Origin: an uncultured Oscillospiraceae bacterium
GTDB taxonomy: Bacteria > Bacillota > Clostridia > Oscillospirales > Ruminococcaceae
Length of the DNA stretch: 64,000 bases
Assembly: GCA_900548355.1 (NCBI GenBank)
Contig: URKR01000003.1
Location: 62,001 to 126,000 of the forward strand
Reading direction: 5' to 3'
Shown: one piece after another, positions 23,692 to 32,500 of the stretch
How positions within the stretch are numbered: position 1 is the stretch's first letter
Layout: each line of letters starts with the position of its first letter
Position numbers and translations under genes: made by a program
Notes under the pieces: model-generated
What the model saw: the letters and a program-made list of their open reading frames with translations, nothing else
Databases searched by the model: none
What the model was told of the DNA's origin: nothing

Positions 23692-26316
23692 TCAGGTCAG
23701 ATATTCACGGATCTCGGCCTCCACGGCGGCGACTTCCTTCTCAAACGCCCGGGCCGAAACCCGCAGCCCGCCGCTGCCAAGGATGATGATCTGTTCCGCC
23801 CCGTCCGAACTGACCACCCGCACCCGGTGTTTGCGGCCGAGCTCATGGGTTGTCTTTTCGATGTACATATCGGCGGTTTCGGCCTCACGGGTGTAGACGA
23901 CGTGGATGTTGTGGTACCGCTCAACGCTGCCGACCCCGCCCTTGACCTTGTAGGCGTCAAAGACAAGGATGACGGTGCAGCGGCGGTAACCGGCGTAGTT
24001 GCAAAGGGTATCCTGCAAGCGGCGGCGGGCGATGTCGAGATCGTTTTCGGCCAGGCGGCGCAGGCTGTCCCAGGCAAAGATCACGTTGTAGCCGTCAACC
24101 AGCAGATACTCCGGCCCTGCGGGCTGCGCGGCGGCCTGCCTGGCGGTTTTGGGGGCGGAACCCAGCGCGCGGCGCGCCGCAAGATCGGCGCTCTGGTTCG
24201 GGTTCCGGCGGCGCACCGGGCCATAGGTGCGCTCAAAAATGGCGAGCAGCTCCTTATCCTGCTCAAGCGTGCCGCGGTAGGCATCCGCACGGCGGCGGCG
24301 CGTTTCACCGGCCGCGGTATCGTCGGCGCCGGGCGCGCTGCGGCCCAGCCCGCTTGCCACATGGGCCCGGGCGGGGGCTTCGTCCCAGCGGATCACCGTG
24401 CCGGCGCCATGGCTGCAAAAGACCGAATCGGCCGGGTTTTCGGTATCGGCGTCGGGGTCGTAGCCGGCGGCCGCGATGACGGCCTCCGCGTTGTGGCAGG
24501 GCGCGTAGCCGGCCGGCGTACAGATCAGCCGGCCTTCGCCGCGGGCATAGGCCGCGACCTCCCGCGCGTAGCCGCGCAGCTCCGAAACCGGCGCGCGGCC
24601 GGCCAGCACGGCCAGGTCGCCCTGCTGGGCGGGCGGTTCGGTCTGGCCGCCCATCCGCTGCAGGTCGTTCATGGCGCGGCCCAGGTTCGCGGCCGGCAGC
24701 TCAAGCCGGACGTTGTACCAGGGTTCCAGCAGCGCCACATGCCCGTCCCGCGCGGCGGTGCGCAGGCCCTGGCGCACGGCGCGGTAGGTGGCCTGGCGGA
24801 AGTCGCCGCCCTCGGTGTGCTTGAGGTGGGCGCGGCCGGCCGTCAGCGTGATTTTGACATCGGCCAGCGGCGCGCCGGTCAGCACGCCGGGATGGGTGCG
24901 CTCGGCCAGGTGGGTCAAAATCAGCCGCTGCCAGTTGCCGTCCAGGGTATCCGGCCGGCAGGCCGCCGCCAGCTGGATGCCGCTGCCGCGCGGCGCGGGT
25001 TCCAGCAGCAGGTGCACCTCGGCATAATGGCGCAGCGGCTCATAATGGCCGAAACCCTCGACCGGGGCGGTCAGCGTTTCTTTATACAGGATGCCGCCCT
25101 CGTCGAAGCCGGCCTCGATGCCGAAACGGGTTGTAAGCAGGTTTTGCAGGATCTCGAGCTGCACCTCCCCCATCAGCTGAAGGTGGATTTCGCCGAGCGC
25201 TTCCTGCCAGACGACGTGGAGCTGGGGGTCCTCCTGCTCCAGCTGGCGCAGCGCGCGCAGGGCGGTGTGGGGGTCGCCGCCCTCGGGCAGCAGCAGGCGG
25301 TAGGTCAGCACGGGTTCCAGCACCGGGGCCGCCGCGTCGGGCTGTACGCCAAGGCCCTGGCCGGGGTAGGTCGCGGTCAGGCCGGTCACGGCGACGACAT
25401 CGCCGGGCAGCGCTTCGCTCGTGAGCCGGAACTTGCTGCCGGAGTAAACCCGCAACTGGTCAGCCTTCTCGGCAAAGGGGGCGCGGGCGTCCTCCCTGGC
25501 TGTGATCGTCGCCTTGACCGGCAGGCTGCCGTCGGTCACTTTGAGGTAGGTCAGCCGCGCGCCGGCATCGTCCGAAGCGATTTTGAACACCCGCGCGCCA
25601 AAGGCCCCGGCGGCTTCGGGCTGGCGGGTGTAGCGCCGCAGCGCGGCGAGCAGATCGTCCACGCCGTCCAGCCGCAGCGCCGCGCCGAACAGGCAGGGGA
25701 AAACTTCTCGCCGGGCGATCGCGGTGATTACATCCGCCTCGCGCGGCGCGCCGTCGGCGAGCACCTCGGCCATCAGCGTTTCGCTCGCCATCGCGAGGGC
25801 TTCGGCCCGGTCGGCCTCGGCGTCGGGGCCAAAATCGACGCAGCCGTCGCCAAACCGGCCGCGCAGTTCCCGCAGCCGCACGGCGCGGTCGGCCCCGGGC
25901 AGGTCCATCTTGTTCACAAAGACAAAGGTCGGCACCCTGTACCGCGCGAGCAGGTTCCAGAGCGTCTGGGTGTGGGCCTGGACGCCGTCGGTGCCGGAGA
26001 CGACGAGGATCGCGTAATCAAGCACCTGCAGGGTGCGCTCTGCCTCCGCCGAAAAATCGACATGGCCGGGGGTGTCGAGCAGGGTCAGCCGGGTTTCCTC
26101 CAAACCGGCGGCATCGGCCGGCAGGTCGAGCACGGCCTGCTTGGCAAAGATTGTGATGCCGCGGGCGCGTTCCATCGCGTCGGTATCAAGAAAAGCGTCG
26201 CGGTGGTCCACCCGCCCCAGCTTGCGCAGAACGCCGGCGCGGTAGAGCATCGCTTCGGCCAGCGTCGTTTTGCCGCTGTCAACATGGGCCAAAATGCCGA
26301 TGACCAGTCGTTTCAT
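23692..26316 (-). CDS. EF-G/TetM-like translational GTPase fused to a YacP/Rae1-type NYN nuclease
   Basis: 874 residues. Residues 1-about 640 are a ribosomal-protection-type GTPase: G1 GILAHVDSGKTTLAE, G3 DTPGHVDF, G4 NKMD, then EF-G-like domains II-V. A linker (about 640-732) containing SVFCSHGAGTVIRWDE leads to a C-terminal NYN/PIN-like domain (about 735-874): YLLVDGYNVIFAWDSLR, VILVFDAYKV and TREAETADMYIE match the acidic active-site pattern of YacP. B. subtilis YacP (Rae1) cuts mRNA in the ribosomal A site, where TetM-like GTPases also bind, so the fusion would deliver a nuclease to the ribosome. Whether it also gives tetracycline protection cannot be told. Start is the ATG at 26316. Unrelated to the adjacent glycosyltransferase operon. 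Confidence 0.9.
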   Translation of the reverse strand: MKRLVIGILAHVDSGKTTLAEAMLYRAGVLRKLGRVDHRDAFLDTDAMERARGITIFAKQAVLDLPADAAGLEETRLTLLDTPGHVDFSAEAERTLQVLDYAILVVSGTDGVQAHTQTLWNLLARYRVPTFVFVNKMDLPGADRAVRLRELRGRFGDGCVDFGPDAEADRAEALAMASETLMAEVLADGAPREADVITAIARREVFPCLFGAALRLDGVDDLLAALRRYTRQPEAAGAFGARVFKIASDDAGARLTYLKVTDGSLPVKATITAREDARAPFAEKADQLRVYSGSKFRLTSEALPGDVVAVTGLTATYPGQGLGVQPDAAAPVLEPVLTYRLLLPEGGDPHTALRALRQLEQEDPQLHVVWQEALGEIHLQLMGEVQLEILQNLLTTRFGIEAGFDEGGILYKETLTAPVEGFGHYEPLRHYAEVHLLLEPAPRGSGIQLAAACRPDTLDGNWQRLILTHLAERTHPGVLTGAPLADVKITLTAGRAHLKHTEGGDFRQATYRAVRQGLRTAARDGHVALLEPWYNVRLELPAANLGRAMNDLQRMGGQTEPPAQQGDLAVLAGRAPVSELRGYAREVAAYARGEGRLICTPAGYAPCHNAEAVIAAAGYDPDADTENPADSVFCSHGAGTVIRWDEAPARAHVASGLGRSAPGADDTAAGETRRRRADAYRGTLEQDKELLAIFERTYGPVRRRNPNQSADLAARRALGSAPKTARQAAAQPAGPEYLLVDGYNVIFAWDSLRRLAENDLDIARRRLQDTLCNYAGYRRCTVILVFDAYKVKGGVGSVERYHNIHVVYTREAETADMYIEKTTHELGRKHRVRVVSSDGAEQIIILGSGGLRVSARAFEKEVAAVEAEIREYLT

Positions 26317-26388
26317 ACATCCCCCTGCCGGCGCGGCGGGATTTGGGGCGGCCGAACCCGCCCCGGCCCGCGCCGGGGTATCCCTTAT

Positions 26389-26417
26389 ATTCTACCTTTT
26401 TTCGCGGCGGTTGTATA
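26389..26417 (-). promoter_or_regulatory. Possible promoter of the GTPase-NYN gene
   Basis: Minus strand: -35 TATACA (4 of 6 matches to consensus, 26412-26417), 17-bp spacer, -10 TAGAAT (26389-26394), 73 bp before the start codon. Confidence 0.4.
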
Positions 26418-26448
26418 GGGGGAGGGGAATCGTGCGGCTGTGCAATTT

Positions 26449-27486
26449 TCAACAATTCCGCAAAGATGTCTGGCAGCCGCCGGCCGCGCGGCGGGCGGGC
26501 AGGGCGGCGTAGATTTCCAGCATCTGCCGGCCGAGCGCGGGCAGGCTGCGCGCTTCGGCCACGGCGCGGCCGGCGGCGGTCAGATCGGGCAGGCGGCCGC
26601 TGAGGATACCTTCCGCCTTTTGCAGAAAGCCTTCGAAATCGGCGGCCTTGTAGACGTTCACCCCGTCGGCCAGCCAGCCCGCGTAGACCGGGATGTCCCG
26701 CACAAGCACCGGCACGCCGCAGCCAAGCGCTTCGAGCACGACGATGCCCTCGGTCTCCTCAAGGCTTGCGAAGCAGAAGAGGTCGGCCCCGCAGTAGGCG
26801 TCGCGCAGGGCGGCCTGGTCAACAAAGCCGGCAAAGTGCAGGTTTGCCGGCGCTTCGGCCATCGCGGCGCGCACCTCGGCCGGGACAAGGGCGGGGTCGG
26901 TGTAGCCGAACCAGAACCATTCGGCGCCCGGCAGCGCGCGGGCAAGCGCGATGAAATCGAGAATTCCCTTACGCACCATATAGTGCCCGGCCGAGACAAC
27001 CACCCTGGTTGTTTCCGAAAGGCCGTACCGCGCGCGGAAGGCCGCGCCGGCAGCCGGGTTCGGCGCAAAGAAACCGGTATCCACCCCATTTGAGAGCGCC
27101 CGCACCGGCGCGCGCAGGCCATAGGTATCCAGGATGGATTTCGCGTAGGGCGTCGGGGTCAGTACAATATCGCCGCGGTTGTAGCAGAACCGCAGCCAGC
27201 GGCCGAACAGCGGGGCCAACGCGTTCGAGCCGACAAAAGAATTGCGGAAATCCTGCTCGGTCGAATGGCCGTAGTAGACAACGGGCTCGCCGCGCAGACG
27301 GGCGAGCAGCGCGGCGAAGGGCGCGTCCGGCAGGACCGTGTTGATGTGCACGGCGTCGGCCTTCTGCCAGGTTGTCACAACGGTGACGCCGTTTGCTTCC
27401 AGCATACGGCGCTGGTGCGCCACCGCCTGCCCCACCCCGCTGCGCCTCACAAGGCCCAGAGAGCCGGTATAAAGATGAACTGTCAT
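26449..27486 (-). CDS. GT4-family glycosyltransferase (probable second glycolipid glucosyltransferase)
   Basis: 345 residues, GT-B fold. Opening VHLYTGSLGLVRRSGVGQAV with the GVG loop, a YYGHSTEQDF segment after the first Rossmann half, donor-site residues around FCFASLEETEGIVVLEALGC (EX7E motif) and GVPVLVRDIP. It is the third gene of a GT-VTT-GT operon. The same pairing of two GT4 enzymes makes mono- and diglucosyl-diacylglycerol in other Firmicutes (LafA/LafB-like), with this sequence resembling the second enzyme. Acceptor is inferred from context; polysaccharide synthesis is the alternative. Confidence 0.83.
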   Translation of the reverse strand: MTVHLYTGSLGLVRRSGVGQAVAHQRRMLEANGVTVVTTWQKADAVHINTVLPDAPFAALLARLRGEPVVYYGHSTEQDFRNSFVGSNALAPLFGRWLRFCYNRGDIVLTPTPYAKSILDTYGLRAPVRALSNGVDTGFFAPNPAAGAAFRARYGLSETTRVVVSAGHYMVRKGILDFIALARALPGAEWFWFGYTDPALVPAEVRAAMAEAPANLHFAGFVDQAALRDAYCGADLFCFASLEETEGIVVLEALGCGVPVLVRDIPVYAGWLADGVNVYKAADFEGFLQKAEGILSGRLPDLTAAGRAVAEARSLPALGRQMLEIYAALPARRAAGGCQTSLRNC

Positions 27487-27501
27487 AAGAAAAACGCCTC
27501 C

Positions 27502-28161
27502 TTACGCCCACATCCCCAGCACCCGCTGGAACAGCACCGTCAGCCCCAGGCTGTACAGCGCGATGGAAAACGGTTTACAAAGCAGGATGATCGCGGTATA
27601 CAGCGCGGGGCGGATGGTTGTGGTGCCGGCCAGAAAGCACAGGTAATCATCCGGCGCAACCGGGAAAAAGATCAGCAGCGCAAACCACCGCGCAAACCGG
27701 CCGCCCTCACTGGTCCAGCGGTCGTATTTGTCAATCAGGCTGCGCGGGAACATCTTGTACAGCAGTGGCCGCCCGCAGCTTCGGGCGATTGCAAAGGCGG
27801 CCAGGCTGCCTGCACAGATGCCGACATAGTTATACACAAACCCCCACCACGGCCCAAACAGCACAACCCCCGCCAGGCAGCCAAGCCCGCCCGGCAGGAT
27901 CGGCACCACGACCTGCACGGCCTGAAACAGGACAAAGAGCGCCGCGGCCCAGGGACCGAAGGGTTCCAAAAACGCCTGCAGCGCCGCGCGGGAGCCGAGC
28001 AGCCCGGCGCGCCACATCCACACCCCGGCCACGCAGCAGAGCACAAACCCCAGCACCGAAACAAGCTGCATCGGGTTTTGCAAAGCGGCCCGGGCGGCGT
28101 TCTTGATCGATTCAAAGGTTTTTTGCAGCCAAAGCATCGGGTCTTTCCTCATACGTTCCAT
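27502..28161 (-). CDS. VTT-domain (TVP38/TMEM64, DedA-like) membrane protein
   Basis: 219 residues with about five membrane segments. The VTT core is present: VPILPGGLGCLAGVVLFGPW (re-entrant loop), NYVGICAGSLAAFAIARSCG, and RWFALLIFFPVAPDDYLCF near the second re-entrant helix. Family members include lipid scramblases and flippases that move undecaprenyl phosphate or phospholipids. The gene overlaps the first glycosyltransferase by 13 bp and precedes the second by 15 bp, so a role in moving the glycolipid or lipid carrier made by the two enzymes is a reasonable inference. Confidence 0.87.
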   Translation of the reverse strand: MERMRKDPMLWLQKTFESIKNAARAALQNPMQLVSVLGFVLCCVAGVWMWRAGLLGSRAALQAFLEPFGPWAAALFVLFQAVQVVVPILPGGLGCLAGVVLFGPWWGFVYNYVGICAGSLAAFAIARSCGRPLLYKMFPRSLIDKYDRWTSEGGRFARWFALLIFFPVAPDDYLCFLAGTTTIRPALYTAIILLCKPFSIALYSLGLTVLFQRVLGMWA

Positions 28162-29327
28162 AGGGTAATTCCTTTCCGGGGCAAAGCGGTTTTTTCCCGC
28201 TGCCAGATCAAACGGCGGTAGAGCGCGGCGGCCCGTTCGCCAAAGGTGGTTTCATCAAAAGCGGCGGCGCCTGCGCGGGCCGCTGCGGCCATCCGGGCGC
28301 GGGCGTCCGGGTTGGCAAGCAGGGTACGCAGCCGGGTTTCCAGCTCGGCCGGCGTGCGGTACTGCCACCCGTTGCAGCCGTCCCGGATCACACCGTTTAA
28401 GCAGGCATCGGCCCGGCAGACAGCCGGCAGCCCGGCCGCAAGCGCTTCACAGTAGGTAAGCCCCTGGGTTTCGCTTGTGGAAGCCGAAACAAAAATATCG
28501 CCCAGCGCATAGTAGAGCGGCACGGTATCGGGCCGGGCCATGCCGGCAAACACAACATTGGGCAGGCCCGCGGCCAGCGTCTCCAGCCGCATACGGTCCG
28601 GGCCGTCGCCGACAAGCAGCAGCGTGGCTGTCTCGCCAAGGGCCGCCGCCACCGCAAAGAGCTCTTCAACATTCTTTTCCCTTGCCAGCCTGCCCAGATA
28701 CAGCAGCACCGGCCGGCCTTCGGGCAGGCGGAGACGGCGGCGCAGCGCGGCGACGGCTTCCGGGTCCGGGTTGGCGAAGCGGGCGGTCTCGATGCCGGTC
28801 GGCAGCGTGGCAACCGGGCAGGCAACGCCGTACCCGTTGAGCAGCGCGGCCACCTTGGCGGTCGGGGCGATGAGCGCATCACACCGGGCTGCAATGTGCC
28901 GGGTAAAGCAGCGGGCCGCCGCGCGCCCCCAGCGCTGAGACGGTGAAAAGTAGTGGGTGTACTCTTCATACACGGTGTGGTATGTATGCACAAGCGGGGC
29001 CCCGCAGGCGCGGGCAATCCGCCGTGCCAGCGGGAAGGTGCTGAACTCACATTGGGAATGGACAACATCCGGCCGCCAGGCGACCAGCGCATGCAGAGCG
29101 GCGTCGGCATCCGGCGTGCGCAGCCGCGCGCCCGGGTAGATCAATCCCGCATTGACCGAGCCGACAGCCCAGACGCCGTCGGCCGCCCAGCCGTGCAGGC
29201 CGCCGGCCAGCGTCAGTATGCGGACCTCATGCCCCTGGCGCTGCAAGGCGCGGCGCAGCGCCAGCACGCTGGTGACCACGCCGTTGACGGCGGGGATGTA
29301 CCAATCGGTTGTCAGCAGGATCTTCAT
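28149..29327 (-). CDS. GT4-family glycosyltransferase (probable first glycolipid glucosyltransferase)
   Basis: 392 residues from an ATG behind GAGGG. N-terminal MKILLTTDWYIPAVNGVV is the typical opening of monoglucosyl-diacylglycerol synthases and PimA-like enzymes; HTYHTVYEEYTHYF is a classic acceptor-site stretch; the donor site includes LLYLGRLAREKNVEEL and SASTSETQGLTYCEALAAG (EX7E). First gene of the three-gene operon, whose promoter carries two 11-bp-phased GTTCAGAAAA repeats. Likely transfers glucose to a lipid acceptor at the inner membrane face; exact acceptor not provable from sequence. Confidence 0.85.
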   Translation of the reverse strand: MKILLTTDWYIPAVNGVVTSVLALRRALQRQGHEVRILTLAGGLHGWAADGVWAVGSVNAGLIYPGARLRTPDADAALHALVAWRPDVVHSQCEFSTFPLARRIARACGAPLVHTYHTVYEEYTHYFSPSQRWGRAAARCFTRHIAARCDALIAPTAKVAALLNGYGVACPVATLPTGIETARFANPDPEAVAALRRRLRLPEGRPVLLYLGRLAREKNVEELFAVAAALGETATLLLVGDGPDRMRLETLAAGLPNVVFAGMARPDTVPLYYALGDIFVSASTSETQGLTYCEALAAGLPAVCRADACLNGVIRDGCNGWQYRTPAELETRLRTLLANPDARARMAAAARAGAAAFDETTFGERAAALYRRLIWQREKTALPRKGITLWNV

Positions 29328-29465
29328 CGTCGTTCCCTCATTTCCTGTCATCTTGCGAATTGCGCGGCGCCCAATCTCGCGGCGCGCCTGCAACCGCTCT
29401 ATCTATTAGAACGCGGCAGCCGCGCGCTTTTTGGCAGGTTTACAAAATTTTCACCGCGTTTTTAC

Positions 29466-29502
29466 TCTACCACCCAAAAGTTCAGAAAAGGTTCAGAAAA
29501 CG
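29466..29502 (-). promoter_or_regulatory. Promoter of the glycolipid operon with 11-bp direct repeats
   Basis: Plus strand GTTCAGAAAA at 29482-29491 and again at 29493-29502, an 11-bp step, overlapping the place of the -35 box for a minus-strand -10 TAGAGT (29466-29471). This is the geometry of OmpR-class activator sites, but the motif differs from the TTACAT repeats at 12217-12244. Confidence 0.45.
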
Positions 29503-29515
29503 GAAAGAAGAGCAA

Positions 29516-29555
29516 AAATTAAAAGAGCCCCGCACGGGGCATCCCGTGCGGGGCT
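29516..29555 (-). terminator. Terminator of nifJ
   Basis: Minus-strand perfect 13-bp stem AGCCCCGCACGGG / CCCGTGCGGGGCT with a 4-nt loop, followed by CTTTTAATTTTT. Confidence 0.9.
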
Positions 29556-29598
29556 GAAAGGTTATGCGGTTACGCCGCGAAGGCGGGCCTGCACAAGA

Positions 29599-32500
29599 TT
29601 ACTTGTACAGCTCGACCAGGCGGGTCAGGTGCTCGTAGCGATCCTCGGCAGCCTTCTGGTTCTTGGCGAACAGATCCTGCGCACGCTCCGGGAAGGCGCG
29701 GGCCAGGCGGCTGTAACGGGTTTCGTTGGCGAGGAAGTCCTGATACTTGGTCATATCGCCGGCCTTGGAGGTCAGGGTGAACGGGTTCTTGCCCTGAGCC
29801 TTGAGGGCCGGGTTGAAGGTGAAGAGGTTCCAGTAGCCGGCCTCGACAGCCTTCTTCATCTCGTTCTGGCAGTTGGTCATGCCGCCCTTGACACCGTGCA
29901 GTTCGCAGGGCGCGTAGCCGATGATGATGGACGGGCCGGGGTAAGCCTCGGCTTCGGCAATCGCCTTGACGGCCTGGGCCATGTTGGCGCCGAGGGCGAT
30001 CTGGGCGACGTAGATGTAGCCGTAGGTCATGCAGATCTCAGCCAGGCTCTTCTTGCTGATCTCCTTGCCGGCGGCCGCGAACTGGCAAACTTCGCCGATG
30101 TTCGAAGCCTTGGAGGCCTGTCCGCCGGTGTTCGAATACATCTCGGTGTCGAAGACCATGACGTTGACGTCGTGGCCGGAAGCCAGGACGTGGTCGAGGC
30201 CGCCGTAGCCGATGTCATAGGCCCAGCCGTCGCCGCCGAAGATCCAGAAGCTCTTCTTGGCGAGGAACTGCTTGTCCTTGAGGATCTCCTTGGCCTCGTC
30301 GGAGCCGTCGGCTTCGAGCGCGGCGATCAGGTCCTTCGCGGGCTGGTCGTTCTGCTTGGTGTTGGCCTTGGTCTCGATGAACTTCTCGATCGCGGCGTCG
30401 AGCTCGGCGCTCTTGCCCTTCATCGCTTCAACCTTCTTGAGCAGGTTCTCGCGGACGGTCTCATAGCCGATCTGCATACCGAGGCCGTGCTCGGCGTTGT
30501 CCTCAAACAGGGAGTTGATCCAGGCGGGGCCGCAGCCGGATTCCTTGTTGGTGGTGTAGGGGCTGATCGAAGCGGTGCCGCCCCAGATCGAAGAGCAGCC
30601 GGTGGCGTTGGAGATGAACATCTTTTCGCCGAAGAGCTGGGTGATCAGGCGGGCGTAGCTGGTCTCGGCGCAGCCGGCGCAGGAGCCCGAGAACTCAAGC
30701 AGCGGCTGGTTGAACTGAGAACCCTTGACGGTGGTCTCGGCCATCATGCCGGGCTTCTTGCGGATGTTCTCGACACAGTAGTCGAAGGCAGCCTGCTGTT
30801 CGCTCTGGCTTTCCTGCGGCTGCATCTCGATCGCCTTGGTCGGGCAGACGGTGACGCACTCGCCGCAGCCCATGCAGTCGAGCGGGGAGACAGCCATCGT
30901 GAACTTGTATTCGCCGGGCTTCGGCTTGAGGTCGGCGGCCTTCAGGCTCTCCGGCGCAGCCGCGATCTCGTCGGCAGTCAGGCAGAACGGGCGGATCGTC
31001 GCATGAGAGCAGACGAAGGCGCACTGGTTGCACTGGATGCACTTGTTGGGATCCCAGCAGGGAACCATGACGGCGGTGCCGCGCTTTTCATACGCAGAAG
31101 CGCCAAGCTCCCATTCGCCGTTGGGGTTCTTCGCAAAGGCGGAAACCGGCAGGCTGTCGCCATCCATACGGGCGACGGGCTCCATGACGTTGCGAACCAT
31201 CTTGACGAGGGCTTCGGGGCCCTTGAGCTCCTTGGCCGGGGCGTCGGGGGCCGGGTTGTGCCAGCTTTCGGGCACTTCGACCTTGTGGACGGCGTCCACG
31301 CCGGCGTCGATAGCCTTGTAGTTCATCTGGACAACGGCGTCGCCCTTCTTGCCATAGCTCTTCTTGGCGGCCTGCTTCATGTAATCGACAGCCTCGTCGA
31401 TCGGCATGATATCGGCCAGCTTGAAGAAGGCGGACTGCAGGATCGTGTTGGTGCGCTTGCCCATGCCGATCTCGATCGCCTTGTCGATGGCGTTGATGGT
31501 GTAGAGCTGGATGTTGTTGTCGGCGATGTACTTCTTGTCGGCCGCGTTCAGGTGCTCGTCGAGCTCCTCATCGGTCCACTGGCAGTTGATCATGAAGACG
31601 CCGCCGGGCTTGACATCCTGGACCATCTTCATGCCCATATGGATGTAAGCGGGGTTGTGGCAGGCGACAAAGTCAGCCTGGTTGATGTAGTAGGGGCTGC
31701 GGATGGGCTTGTCGCCAAAGCGCAGGTGGCTGATGGTCACGCCGCCGGTCTTCTTCGAGTCATACTGGAAGTAAGCCTGGATGTACTTGTCGGTATGGTC
31801 GCCAATGATCTTGGTGGAGTTCTTGTTCGCGCCGACGGTGCCGTCGCCGCCGAGGCCCCAGAACTTGCACTCCTTGGTGCCGGGGGCGGAGGTGATCGGC
31901 GCGGGCTTGACTTCGGGCAGGCTCAGGTTGGTGACGTCATCGACAATGCCGATGGTGAAGCGGTGCTTCGGGTCATCCTTCTCGAGTTCCTTGTAAACCG
32001 CAAAGACCGAGCTCGGCGGGGTATCCTTCGAGCCGAGGCCGTAGCGGCCGCCGGTCAGCACGATGTCGTTCATGCCGGCCTCACGCAGGGTAGCGGCGAC
32101 ATCGAGGTAGAGCGGTTCGCCGAGCGAACCGGGCTCCTTGGTGCGGTCGAGCACGGCGATCTTCTTGACCGTCTTGGGCAGAACCTTCAAGAGGGCTTCG
32201 GACACCCAGGGACGGTACAGACGCACGAGCACAAGGCCGACCTTCTCGCCGTGGGCGTTGAGGTAGTCGATGACTTCCTCGGCCACGTCGCAGATCGAGC
32301 CCATCGCGATGATGACGCGGTCGGCATCTTCGGCGCCGTAGTAGTTGAACAGATCATAGTTGGTGCCGATCTTGGCGTTGATCTTGTCCATGTACTTCTT
32401 GACAACGGCGGGCAGGGCCTCATAAGCGGGGTTGCAGGCCTCACGATGCTGGAAGAAGATGTCGCCGTTTTCATGGCTGCCGCGGGTCTTGGGGTGCTCG

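Noticed and set aside
23311..26418. 1,035-codon plus-strand frame opposite the GTPase-NYN gene
   Set aside because: Shadow frame; the minus-strand protein carries G1, G3, G4 and NYN motifs.
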